Notes under the pieces: model-generated | What the model was told of the DNA's origin: nothing | What the model saw: only the letters and a program-made list of their open reading frames with translations | Database searches by the model: none | Position numbers and translations under genes: made by a program | Shown: positions 1 through 6,962 of the stretch, one piece after another | Numbering within the stretch: position 1 is the first letter of the stretch | How the letters are laid out: every line of letters starts with the position of its first letter | From: JARROD01 sp037384225 | GTDB taxonomy: Bacteria; Pseudomonadota; Gammaproteobacteria; Pseudomonadales; Cellvibrionaceae | DNA length: 29,619 bases | NCBI GenBank assembly: GCA_037384225.1 | Contig: JARROD010000102.1 | Span: 1-29,619 of the forward strand | Direction: 5' to 3'

Positions 1-341
1 GATACCCAAATTCCGATGCGCTATTTCTCTGTGAAAAAATATCGGTTGAAGCCGATGCGGTTAAAGTGTCAACCATGCAGACGACACTGGAGCGTCTATA
101 TAAGAAGAGACTAGTGAGTAGATTCAAAGTAAGGCATGCCTATCAATATAACTCTCAGCTGTCCCGAGCAGATCTAATTGCAAAATTATTGGGCGATGTT
201 GTCGAAGTATTGCACGACGGCAATTTGGAAACAATTCTCAGTGGTTTTGTGAGCGCGGCTGAAAAGCTGGACGAAAATTCTCTTGATCATCTTGAAACGC
301 TGATAACCCAAAAACGATTGATGTCACAAAAAGATGAGTGA
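1..341 (+). CDS. BlaI/MecI/CopY-family transcriptional repressor, C-terminal part (cut by window edge)
   Basis: The frame is open from the left edge to the stop at 339-341, so the gene starts outside the window. The visible part contains the end of a winged helix, with the stretch TMQTTLERLYKKRLVSR. This matches the DNA-recognition helix and wing region of BlaI/MecI/CopY repressors, which typically read 'TVQTTLERLYRKGLL'. A helical C-terminal dimerisation tail follows. Family members are dimeric repressors that are cleaved or released when a membrane M56 peptidase senses a signal. The next reading frame overlaps this one and encodes such a peptidase, which supports the call. A GTG at 66 could be read as a start, but that would cut the winged helix in half. 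The target genes are unknown. Confidence 0.8.
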   Translation, partial: YPNSDALFLCEKISVEADAVKVSTMQTTLERLYKKRLVSRFKVRHAYQYNSQLSRADLIAKLLGDVVEVLHDGNLETILSGFVSAAEKLDENSLDHLETLITQKRLMSQKDE

Positions 342-769
342 TGTGATAAGCGCTTTTGTTGTTTGATAATTGCCGATCGGCTGATACATCCATAGTGTTA
401 TCTCACGAGCAGGCGCATCAATCCAGAAAAGATAACCTTCGATTGCTTCTCGCACACATTTTCACCCAGTTCTTCCCGGCGTCTTTAGCAAATTTGATTC
501 GTAAAGACTTGATTATGTGGATCGAACAGGAGTGTGACCGTCTGGCGGCTATAGAGCACGATAACCTCGATGTTGCACAAACGCTTCTGCATGTGCACAA
601 ACTTATCAATGCATATGGCAGTAATACGCTATTTGAAAATCGTATTAATACTTTGTTGAACAGTGAGTTTCAAACCAACCCGTTAACAGTTCTGCTTTGC
701 CAATATATTGCTTTATTGGCACAAGGTAAGGGACGTGCACGAAATAACTTCCGACCCCTTTATCAGTAA
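334..769 (+). pseudogene. BlaR1/MecR1-like M56 family peptidase, internally deleted
   Basis: An ATG at 334 overlaps the repressor stop by 8 bp, as is usual for blaI-blaR pairs. It reads only MSDVISAFVV before a TGA at 364. A second frame (open from 356 to 769) then encodes the M56 catalytic half: the zinc motif HEQAH in the context SIVLSHEQAHQSRKDN, followed by a conserved WIEQECD segment. The membrane helices and linker that normally separate the N-terminus from HExxH (100 or more residues) are absent, and the frame changes at the junction. The simplest reading is an internal deletion that inactivated the gene. The last 14 or so residues are encoded by the left arm of the palindromic element at 728-925, so the natural C-terminus may also be replaced. 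The family call is from motifs seen. The inactivation is inferred. Confidence 0.6.
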
Positions 770-925
770 TAAAAAGGGGTTTCGAGGCGCCCGTCTGGTG
801 TCGTTGCGAAAACGCCGGCATAGTTGACCTACGTCAAGTTTTAGCAACGGCGCCAGGCGGGATGGATCGGAAGCCCTCTCTAATCATAAATAAAAGGGCC
901 GGGAGTTATTTCGTGCACGGTCCTT
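728..925. repeat. Large imperfect palindrome (MITE-like), ~198 bp
   Basis: The left arm starts at 728 with AAGGGACGTGCACGAAATAA. The right arm ends at 925 and its reverse complement starts AAGGACCGTGCACGAAATAA. The symmetry continues inward with mismatches (pyrimidine-rich CCCCTTT/CCCTTTT blocks, then GTCGTTGCGAAAAC against GCCGTTGCTAAAAC) to a centre near 825. The left arm forms the 3' end of the M56 remnant. No transposase frame is present. Shorter copies of the GTGCACG motif lie at 967-977 and 2884-2890. No target duplication was identified by eye. Confidence 0.6.
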
Positions 926-1011
926 AGGGACATACACAGGTAGCATCACAATACCCGAGAAGTTACCGTGCACGTCCCTACGGTTTGAAACTTTTTGCTA
1001 TGGCATTTTTC

Positions 1012-2211
1012 CTAAAACGCATACTGCAATCTGGCCACCAGTGCATCGCCGTCGTCCTCGCCACCGATATTCTCATCGGTCTCGGTATGTACATAGTTTG
1101 CCGAGAGTTTCAGCAGCGAGTTCATATACCAGTTGACACCTAGAGTCAGGCTATCGGCTTGTTCACCACTCTCGGTGATCAACGCATTGTTATTGCTGAC
1201 ATCCAGGTTGTCGTAGCGGCCGAAAATTTCCCAGGCGCCCCCACTGCTATTGGGCTTGACTTTGTCAAACGCGGCAATACTGGTCTTGTACTTGCGGCGT
1301 TCACCGGTCATAATCCAACCCAGTTGGATATAGTAACCATCAGCGTCGATATCCGGTGCACCGGATCCGGAAATTTTGCCGTCGAAATACTCCGCCATAA
1401 GATGGAGGGACTCCATCGAAATCGCCAATTCCAGGTTATAGGCACTCAGGTCATCGACATTGCCGGCCACGTATCCGGCCGCCACGGCGTTGGCCGTACC
1501 ATTTTCACCGCCACGCACACCCAATCGCGCACCGAAACCGTCGAAGCTGCCATCGCGTAGCGTCAATCCGCCTCCCAGATGAACCAGCATGCTTTCATTG
1601 TATACCGGGCGAAAAACCAAGCGACCGGTAATGGCCGTATCCAGGGAATTATCGGCGGCGTCGACCGACTCCTTGTAGATACCCGCGCTGTAGGTCAGTA
1701 AGTCATTGGCGCCATGAATCTTGATACCCATATTATCGCCGACATCGAATGCGCTGGAAGGCATTGAACGTTCAATCGCCGTAATCCACTTGGAGCTGCC
1801 GGTGTCTTCCAAACCAAAGAATTCCTTCTGCTCACCAATTGACAACCGGGCCATCTCATTCCAACCGTTGTAGGTCAGAAACAGTTTGTCAATGGATCCA
1901 CTATCAGTGAGGTTGTAAGAGATGTTATAACTCCAGTCCTTGGCCTTACCCTTGAGTTCGAGGCGCGCGCGGCGGAAGAATAAATCACTGCCGGTTTCGC
2001 CCTCTACTGTGTTGATCACACCGTCGTATGTGTTGTAATCGATCTGAACCCGGCCACCCAATTTGAATGCATAATCACCGTCGACTGTTTTCACCTCCAA
2101 ACCGCTGTTGGTGTCTATCACAATGTCCGGGCCATTCGTAGTAACGGTACCGGCATAGGCCTGCAATGAGGCAACAGCAGCTATCACCATCGGGGGCAAT
2201 GCTTTTTTCAT
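1012..2211 (-). CDS. Phosphate-selective porin OprP/OprO-like outer membrane protein
   Basis: The 399-residue product begins with a signal peptide (MKKALPPMVIAAVASLQAYA) and ends in phenylalanine (RLQYAF), as outer-membrane beta-barrels do. The middle contains the OprP/OprO-type hallmarks 'FKLGGRVQIDYNTYDG', 'FFRRARLELKGK' and 'NISYNLTD', and alternating beta strands. The family forms trimeric anion or polyphosphate porins. The ATG at 2211 is preceded by a GAGGAAG ribosome-binding site. It is transcribed alone, away from the repressor pair and convergent with it. A Pho box at 2315-2332 with a correctly spaced -10 suggests induction under phosphate starvation. Substrate choice cannot be read from the sequence, and some OprP-like proteins carry other anions. 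Confidence 0.85.
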   Translation of the reverse strand: MKKALPPMVIAAVASLQAYAGTVTTNGPDIVIDTNSGLEVKTVDGDYAFKLGGRVQIDYNTYDGVINTVEGETGSDLFFRRARLELKGKAKDWSYNISYNLTDSGSIDKLFLTYNGWNEMARLSIGEQKEFFGLEDTGSSKWITAIERSMPSSAFDVGDNMGIKIHGANDLLTYSAGIYKESVDAADNSLDTAITGRLVFRPVYNESMLVHLGGGLTLRDGSFDGFGARLGVRGGENGTANAVAAGYVAGNVDDLSAYNLELAISMESLHLMAEYFDGKISGSGAPDIDADGYYIQLGWIMTGERRKYKTSIAAFDKVKPNSSGGAWEIFGRYDNLDVSNNNALITESGEQADSLTLGVNWYMNSLLKLSANYVHTETDENIGGEDDGDALVARLQYAF

Positions 2212-2298
2212 GGATTCTTCCTCTTAATCGTCAGTGAAATTCTAGGTTTATATAATTCCGAACCTCGGTACAACACCAGATACAAAAGCTCGGCGGTT

Positions 2299-2332
2299 AT
2301 TTTAGATAAACAATGTTACAAGTTAATGACAC
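2299..2332 (-). promoter_or_regulatory. Candidate Pho box and -10 of the oprP-like gene
   Basis: On the minus strand, GTGTCAT-TAAC-TTGTAAC (2332-2315) fits the PhoB direct repeat of 7-mers spaced by 4 bp (consensus CTGTCAT). Exactly 10 bp downstream is TAAAAT (2304-2299), a one-mismatch -10. PhoB-activated promoters place the Pho box in the -35 position at this spacing. The second 7-mer is a weak match. The leader to the ATG at 2211 would be about 80 nt. Confidence 0.5.
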
Positions 2333-2633
2333 AACGGACCGACAGTCTTACAAATTACAAACAGCATAGATAAAAAATCAATGAAAAACAGGGTTTGATT
2401 AAATCAATTTGAAATTAGCGGTCCTCGACCTATACAAGTGACGACCCGATGGCTGTTTTTTTACCAGGCCCTGCATTTACTCTAAATCACAATCTCTAGA
2501 CACTGCCATCTTTGAATAAAACATTACCATTCATATGCAGCACCAATTATGGCCACCCCAGACATTTTAATTTACAACCACACCCAAAACTGAACGACAA
2601 CATACTGCCAAGACAACGACATTTCTCGTTGTC

Positions 2634-2813
2634 TATACCCAAAGCGTTTGAGATTTAGGTTTTCAGAGTGCGTCAATTTTTGTCCCCCCTTTTCTTTTAA
2701 GGACAGGGGGAGCGACGACGCCGCGTGGCAGGCCCCACGTAAGGAGGAGCGACGCGGCCAGGGGCAAAAAGGGGAGTGCTCTGGAAGCCTAAATCTCAAA
2801 CGCTTTGGGTATA
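2634..2813. repeat. 180-bp element with perfect 26-bp terminal inverted repeats
   Basis: The left arm at 2634-2659 begins TATACCCAAAGCGTTTG. The right arm at 2788-2813 is its exact reverse complement, ending GGGTATA. Further imperfect symmetry continues inside (TTTTCAGAGTG against CTCTGGAAG). The interior is GC-rich with a repeated GAGCGACG core. There is no coding capacity. The ends fall in TA dinucleotides, but no longer target duplication is visible. It is probably a non-autonomous mobile element or intergenic palindromic repeat. Confidence 0.65.
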
Positions 2814-2859
2814 TCCCATCGTTATATACATTTTCAAGATCAGAAGCTTTTAGAGCGGT

Positions 2860-2917
2860 ATTTTCAGCGCAGCCCTAAGGACCGTGCACGAAATAAAACG
2901 AGAAGGGCGCTGAAAAT
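2860..2917. repeat. Hairpin with long loop carrying the GTGCACG repeat motif
   Basis: ATTTTCAGCGC-CCCT (2860-2875, with a 2-nt bulge) pairs with AGGGCGCTGAAAAT (2904-2917). The loop holds AAGGACCGTGCACGAAATAA, the same motif that ends the palindrome at 728-925. It could act on transcripts leaving cbiB. It lacks a clean T-tract, so a terminator role is unproven. Confidence 0.5.
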
Positions 2918-2923
2918 GTGGCT

Positions 2924-2959
2924 GTAGCTTTCCAATAGCCCCGAGTATTAAGAAGTTAC
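2924..2959. repeat. Imperfect palindrome at the cbiB stop, similar to MITE ends
   Basis: GTAGCTTTCCAATAG is followed by CTCGGGGC-type DNA and TATTAAGAAGTTAC. The outer arms are an imperfect inverted repeat. The right side (CCCCGAGTATTAAGAAGTTAC region) resembles the right terminal repeat of the MITE at 14480-14570 (CCCCGGGTTATTGAGAAGTTAC region). The cbiB TAA stop lies inside the GTAAC end. It may be a reduced or diverged copy of the same element. Confidence 0.45.
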
Positions 2960-3915
2960 AATAGGACTTGCTTACAAACCGCCAACAATAAGTAAAGCGA
3001 TGCCCATAACACCATACTGCGCTTTAATAACGCCAGCGCTCTGTCGATATCCACGGGTTGCGGTGAAGCGCCTTTCCCCAATATTGGCCGCGCCAACAAT
3101 TGGCCGTGATATATCGCCGCGCCACCCAATTCCAGATTTAAAGCCCCCGCGCCACAGGCCATCACCGGCCCGGCGTTGGGACTTTCACACTCCCCGGCCT
3201 GTTTGCGCCAACAGTCCAGCCCCTGGCGGCCAAAACCTCTGCCTTTGCTGGCAACGGCGGCATAAGTCAGCGCGCAAAGGCGCGCCGGAATCCAGTTAAC
3301 CCAATCATCCAGGCGCGCCGCTGCCCAGCCAAAAGCCTGAAAACGTGCATTACGGTAACCCCACATGGCGTCCAGTGTATTGATCACACGGTAACCGACA
3401 GCACCGACAGGGCCCGCCACCACAAACCAAAACAGTGGCGCCAACAGGGCATCGCTGCCATTTTCCAATACGGATTCCAAGGTTGCCCTGGTAACACCGA
3501 TTGCGTCCAGTTCGCCGGTTTCCCGACTGACGATATAACTCACTCGCACTCTGGCAAGCGCTAAATCATTTATGGCCAACGCGTCTTTTACCGCCAGGGC
3601 ATGTTCTTCCAGACTGCGGGCACCGATGACCAGGTAAAGCGACAAGGCGCTAAACCACAGATAAGCCACTGTAGAGGCGCCGATGAACCTGAGCAAAGGC
3701 ACAACCAGGCAGAAAACGCCGGCCAGTATCAGTAACAGGGCAATCAGCCCCAGCAAACGGCGCCTTCTAAAAGAAAAACAGTCGCGGTTCAGCCTCTGCT
3801 CAACGGCCTTGATGACATAGCCCAAACCGATCAGCGGATGCCACCGGCGCGGCTCGCCCAGTAGCCTATCCAACAACACAGCCAGAGCAAGCGCCGCTGC
3901 ATCCACCCACTCCAT
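2956..3915 (-). CDS. cbiB: Adenosylcobinamide-phosphate synthase CbiB (CobD in Pseudomonas naming)
   Basis: This integral membrane enzyme joins aminopropanol (phosphate) to adenosylcobyric acid, giving adenosylcobinamide (phosphate). The 319-residue product has the family start 'LLDRLLGEPRRWHPLIGLG' and several hydrophobic segments around residues 55-105. It carries the conserved segments 'YIVSRET..LD..GVTRATLESVLEN', 'APLFWFV' and 'YRVINTLDAMWGYRN', and the C-terminal 'CGAGALNLELGG'. Its ATG at 3915 shares one base with the cobS stop (TGATG), so translation is coupled. A longer frame upstream (to 3993) runs through cobS and is rejected. It is the last gene of the run, and its stop codon lies inside the repeat at 2924-2959. 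Confidence 0.92.
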   Translation of the reverse strand: MEWVDAAALALAVLLDRLLGEPRRWHPLIGLGYVIKAVEQRLNRDCFSFRRRRLLGLIALLLILAGVFCLVVPLLRFIGASTVAYLWFSALSLYLVIGARSLEEHALAVKDALAINDLALARVRVSYIVSRETGELDAIGVTRATLESVLENGSDALLAPLFWFVVAGPVGAVGYRVINTLDAMWGYRNARFQAFGWAAARLDDWVNWIPARLCALTYAAVASKGRGFGRQGLDCWRKQAGECESPNAGPVMACGAGALNLELGGAAIYHGQLLARPILGKGASPQPVDIDRALALLKRSMVLWASLYLLLAVCKQVLL

Positions 3916-4709
3916 CAAACAACCGCCGCGATAACCAGTAGCACAACCACTTCTACCATTTCTACCGTCGCTCCCAGAGTATCGCCGGTGCAACCGCCGA
4001 GGCGGGAAAGCATCAGCCGCCGCAAAAACGCTATTGTCAAAGCAACGGAACCGATAACAATCAACCCTGGATGAAACTCAATCAGCAACATTGAGGCAAC
4101 GTAGACTCCACAAAATACCAATCCACAACGACGGGGAAAGTAGACCGCCAATATTTCTCCCAAACCCAACTTGCGAACATAGGGCGTTGTCAAAAACAGC
4201 GCCAACACCGACAGCCGCCCCAAAAACGGCGCCACAAGCAAACCAAACACCCAAACATTGACCAAGCCCTGCGCTAATAATTCTGCCACTAATGCCACTT
4301 TCAGTAACAGCAACATAACCACTACAGCAATCGCCACCGGTCCGGATGTTGGATCCTTCATCAATTCGAGGGTGCGTTCACGGGAACCAAAACCGCCCAC
4401 CCAGGCATCGGCGCAGTCAGCCAGGCCATCGATATGCAAGGCGCCGGTGACTAAAACCCAAGCTGTCACCACCACAACGGCCGCAAGCAGCGGCGAAAAC
4501 ATCCATTGCCCCGCCAGCGCCAGACCGACCAACAGAGTACCCACTAAAACGCCGACCACTGGGTAATAAAGCAATGAAAGCCCCATGGTGGTTTTGTCCA
4601 GCTCTGCTTCCCCTGCAACCGGTATAGCGGTTAAGAACTGAATGGCCATCCTTAGAGCGCTCCAGTGGCGCACTATCGAAAAGCCTTCTGTCTCAACTTG
4701 CACGCGCAT
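3915..4709 (-). CDS. cobS: Adenosylcobinamide-GDP ribazoletransferase (cobalamin synthase) CobS
   Basis: This inner-membrane enzyme condenses adenosylcobinamide-GDP with alpha-ribazole (phosphate). The 264-residue protein has the signature 'HIDGLADCADA' at about residues 92-102 (metal-binding acidic motif). It also has 'FLTAIPV' near the N-terminus, five or more hydrophobic helices and 'GGCTGDTLGA' near the C-terminus. The ATG at 4709 follows AAAGGAAATTTTAA, a good ribosome-binding site. It sits 31 bp after cobC and overlaps cbiB by one base. It is intact and of normal length. Confidence 0.93.
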   Translation of the reverse strand: MRVQVETEGFSIVRHWSALRMAIQFLTAIPVAGEAELDKTTMGLSLLYYPVVGVLVGTLLVGLALAGQWMFSPLLAAVVVVTAWVLVTGALHIDGLADCADAWVGGFGSRERTLELMKDPTSGPVAIAVVVMLLLLKVALVAELLAQGLVNVWVFGLLVAPFLGRLSVLALFLTTPYVRKLGLGEILAVYFPRRCGLVFCGVYVASMLLIEFHPGLIVIGSVALTIAFLRRLMLSRLGGCTGDTLGATVEMVEVVVLLVIAAVV

Positions 4710-4740
4710 TTAAAATTTCCTTTAAAAAATAGCCACAGTG

Positions 4741-5370
4741 TCAGGCCCGATGCCAAAAATCATGCAGCAACAGCTTGGTAATATCCCCCGTTGCGGAATG
4801 AAACACGTTGATGCGTGACATCGAGCCATGGGGCACATCGAAGCGGTTGGCATGGGATAAAGGCATTCCGAGCACGCGTGTCAAAAGTAACCGAATAACA
4901 CCCCCATGGGTAACGATCAGTAGTTTTTTTCCCCCATAGTGGCCAAGCACATAATCATAAAAATCCGCCAGCCGCTCAGACACTTTATAAAGAGATTCGC
5001 CGTTGGGGGGCGTAGTCTTTGACGGGTCCAGGGTCCAGGCGGCGACCCGGGCCTCATCGTGCAGCCATACCTGTTCTGTTTTCCGCCCTTCCCAGTCGCC
5101 AAATGACATTTCACGCAAACGCGAATCCATAACGACCGGAATGTCGAGCTCACCCCCAAAATGATTTGCAAAATGCAGACAGCGTTTTAACGGGGAGGAC
5201 ATAATCAAGTCCCACTGCCCGGCGACCACTTCGCAACGGCGCTGCATTGTTTCCATACCCACCGGGGACAGTTCGGTGTCGGTAATGCCATTAAAAGTTC
5301 CGCCACTCTTGCATTCACCGTGTCTGAGCAGGTCCACCTGCGTAGTGCTGTCAATATCAATAATACTCAT
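4741..5370 (-). CDS. cobC: Alpha-ribazole phosphatase CobC (histidine phosphatase family)
   Basis: The enzyme removes the 5'-phosphate of alpha-ribazole phosphate or of cobalamin phosphate in nucleotide-loop assembly. The 209-residue product has the phosphohistidine motif LLRHGE (His at about residue 17). It also has 'SSPLKRC', 'REMSFGDWEGR' and the second catalytic histidine in 'IVTHGGVIR'. The ATG at 5370 overlaps the cobT stop as ATGA, which selects it over an upstream extension to 5577. It is soluble, with no signal peptide. Histidine phosphatases are a broad family, but the position between cobT and cobS makes this assignment firm. Confidence 0.9.
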   Translation of the reverse strand: MSIIDIDSTTQVDLLRHGECKSGGTFNGITDTELSPVGMETMQRRCEVVAGQWDLIMSSPLKRCLHFANHFGGELDIPVVMDSRLREMSFGDWEGRKTEQVWLHDEARVAAWTLDPSKTTPPNGESLYKVSERLADFYDYVLGHYGGKKLLIVTHGGVIRLLLTRVLGMPLSHANRFDVPHGSMSRINVFHSATGDITKLLLHDFWHRA

Positions 5371-6428
5371 CTTACCTGCGTATCGCTGACACTCGCTTGT
5401 TCGAAAGTCGCCATCTGACGGTGCAGATTGAGAGCGGATTGCAGTATCGGCACCGCGACCGCCGCACCGCTGCCCTCCCCCAGCCGCATGCCGAGGTCCA
5501 GCAGCGGCTCGCCGCGCAATGCTTGCAGCGCCAGAACATGGGCCGGCTCCGCCGAGCGATGGGAAAACAACAACCAATCGTTGACACCGGGATTGAGCCT
5601 CACAGCCACCAGCGCCGCCGCCGTGGCAATAAACCCGTCCACCAGCGCCGGAATGCCACGCTGTGCGCAGGCGATATAAGCGCCGCTGAGCGCGGCTATT
5701 TCAAAGCCACCCAGGCAACGCATAATATCCAGAGGGCTGTTCAATTGTGCGCCGTGCAGAGACAATGCCCGGTCGATTACCCCGCATTTGATTTCCATCC
5801 CCCGCCGGTCGACGCCGGTGCCCGGCCCCACGGTTTTCTCCGGCGGTAAGTCCAGCAGCGCGCTGTACAGAGCGGAGGCGGAGGTGGTGTTGCCGATGCC
5901 CATCTCACCGCCGATAAAAAGATCCATCCGCCCCGCCTCAACACTTCGCTTTCCGGCCATCAGCGCTTGTGCCAACTGTGCAGAGTTCATCGCCGGCTGT
6001 TCACTAAAATCGCCGGTTCCCGGTGCGATAACACACGCAATCACATTGTCACCGGCCTCGATGGCATTTACCGTGCCCAGATTGACCACCGCGAAATCCG
6101 CTCCGATTTGCCGGCTCAACACGCAGATGGCTGCCCCGCCGTCGGCAAAATTGGCAACCATTTGTGCCGTAACCGCCTGGGGGAACGCCGAAACACCTTT
6201 CGCGCACACCCCGTGGTCCGCGGCAAAAACCCGAACAGTGATGTTGTCGAGCCGTGGAAATTCGCTGGCCTGCCAACCGGCGAACTTTACCGCCAGTGAT
6301 TCCAGTTTACCCAGCGAACCAGCCGGCTTGGTCAACGTGCTTTGATGCTCCAGCGCCGCCTGCGTTGCCGCTTCGTTCACCACTTTGCAGGGGGCGAAAA
6401 TCCAGTTACTTGCGTTGTCTGTCGTCAT
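5367..6428 (-). CDS. cobT: Nicotinate-nucleotide-dimethylbenzimidazole phosphoribosyltransferase CobT
   Basis: The enzyme activates the lower ligand base by transferring phosphoribose from nicotinate mononucleotide, giving alpha-ribazole phosphate. From ATG 6428 the product is 353 residues, the usual length. It shows 'LTKPAGSLGKLE', 'VFAADHGV', 'GEMGIGNTTSAS' and the catalytic-glutamate motif 'RLGEGSGAA'. The ATG overlaps the cobU stop by four bases (ATGA). The frame extends 21 codons further upstream within cobU, and that part has no family similarity. This is the cobalamin CobT of enteric naming, not the chelatase subunit of the same name. Confidence 0.95.
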   Translation of the reverse strand: MTTDNASNWIFAPCKVVNEAATQAALEHQSTLTKPAGSLGKLESLAVKFAGWQASEFPRLDNITVRVFAADHGVCAKGVSAFPQAVTAQMVANFADGGAAICVLSRQIGADFAVVNLGTVNAIEAGDNVIACVIAPGTGDFSEQPAMNSAQLAQALMAGKRSVEAGRMDLFIGGEMGIGNTTSASALYSALLDLPPEKTVGPGTGVDRRGMEIKCGVIDRALSLHGAQLNSPLDIMRCLGGFEIAALSGAYIACAQRGIPALVDGFIATAAALVAVRLNPGVNDWLLFSHRSAEPAHVLALQALRGEPLLDLGMRLGEGSGAAVAVPILQSALNLHRQMATFEQASVSDTQVR

Positions 6429-6940
6429 GCCGCGTGCTCTTCTTTTAAACTCAATGGAAGGCCTGCCACAACCAGGGTTACACGATCGCATATCTGTGCC
6501 AGTTCCTGATGCAGCCAGCCACTGTAATCGACAAATTGCCGCGAAAGCTTGCCAAGCGGTACTATGCCGGAGCCGGTTTCGTTGCTGACCATAAAAATAT
6601 CCCCCCGCATTGACGGGATAGTGTCGATCAACTGCGTTTTTTCTCTTTCAAAGTCGCCATGGTGCAGACAGTTACTGAGCCAAAGCGTCAGGCAATCAAC
6701 CACAATGGCGCTGTTGCTGTCATCTGTTTCGCGCAGAACGTCAGCCAATCGCAAGGGCTCTTCAATCAGATGCCAGTGTTCGCCACGGCGCTTTTTATGC
6801 GCGGCAATACGCCGTTCCATTTCCTCATCTTCGGCTGTTCCGGTGGCGATATAAATGCATTTTTTTGGGCTTTGCAAAGCTCTGGATTCCGCCAGCCGGC
6901 TTTTACCGCTTCTGGCGCCGCCCAGGATAAGTTCTTTCAT
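6425..6940 (-). CDS. cobU: Adenosylcobinamide kinase / adenosylcobinamide-phosphate guanylyltransferase
   Basis: This bifunctional enzyme (CobU in enterics, CobP in Pseudomonas) phosphorylates adenosylcobinamide and transfers GMP from GTP. The 171-residue protein opens with the P-loop GGARSGKS (residues 7-14). It then shows 'YIATGTAEDEEMERRI..H..RR', the guanylylation-region histidines (HWHLIEEP), 'VVDCLTLWLSN', and 'VSNETGSGIVPLGKLSRQFVD..G.LHQ'. The start at 6940 lies 22 bp after cobD. It overlaps cobT by ATGA. It is intact. Confidence 0.94.
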   Translation of the reverse strand: MKELILGGARSGKSRLAESRALQSPKKCIYIATGTAEDEEMERRIAAHKKRRGEHWHLIEEPLRLADVLRETDDSNSAIVVDCLTLWLSNCLHHGDFEREKTQLIDTIPSMRGDIFMVSNETGSGIVPLGKLSRQFVDYSGWLHQELAQICDRVTLVVAGLPLSLKEEHAA

Positions 6941-6962
6941 ATTTCAGCTCCCGATATCATGT

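Larger units (their letters stand above)
2212..2955. other. Gene-free region between the porin and cbiB, rich in repeats
   Basis: Bases 2212-2600 are AT-rich and hold the porin promoter but no credible gene. Bases 2634-2813 are an inverted-repeat element, and 2860-2917 and 2924-2959 are hairpins. Short frames at 2572-2799 and 2648-2878 lie across the inverted repeats, overlap each other on opposite strands and are artefacts of them. Confidence 0.6.

Noticed and set aside
2572..2878. Two opposing short frames across the 2634-2813 element
   Set aside because: They are mirror products of the inverted repeat and share the same odd peptide ends. There is no ribosome-binding site or family similarity.
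4741..5577. Extended N-terminus for cobC (start at 5577)
   Set aside because: The extra ~69 codons lie inside cobT in another frame. The ATGA overlap at 5370 gives a normal-length protein.
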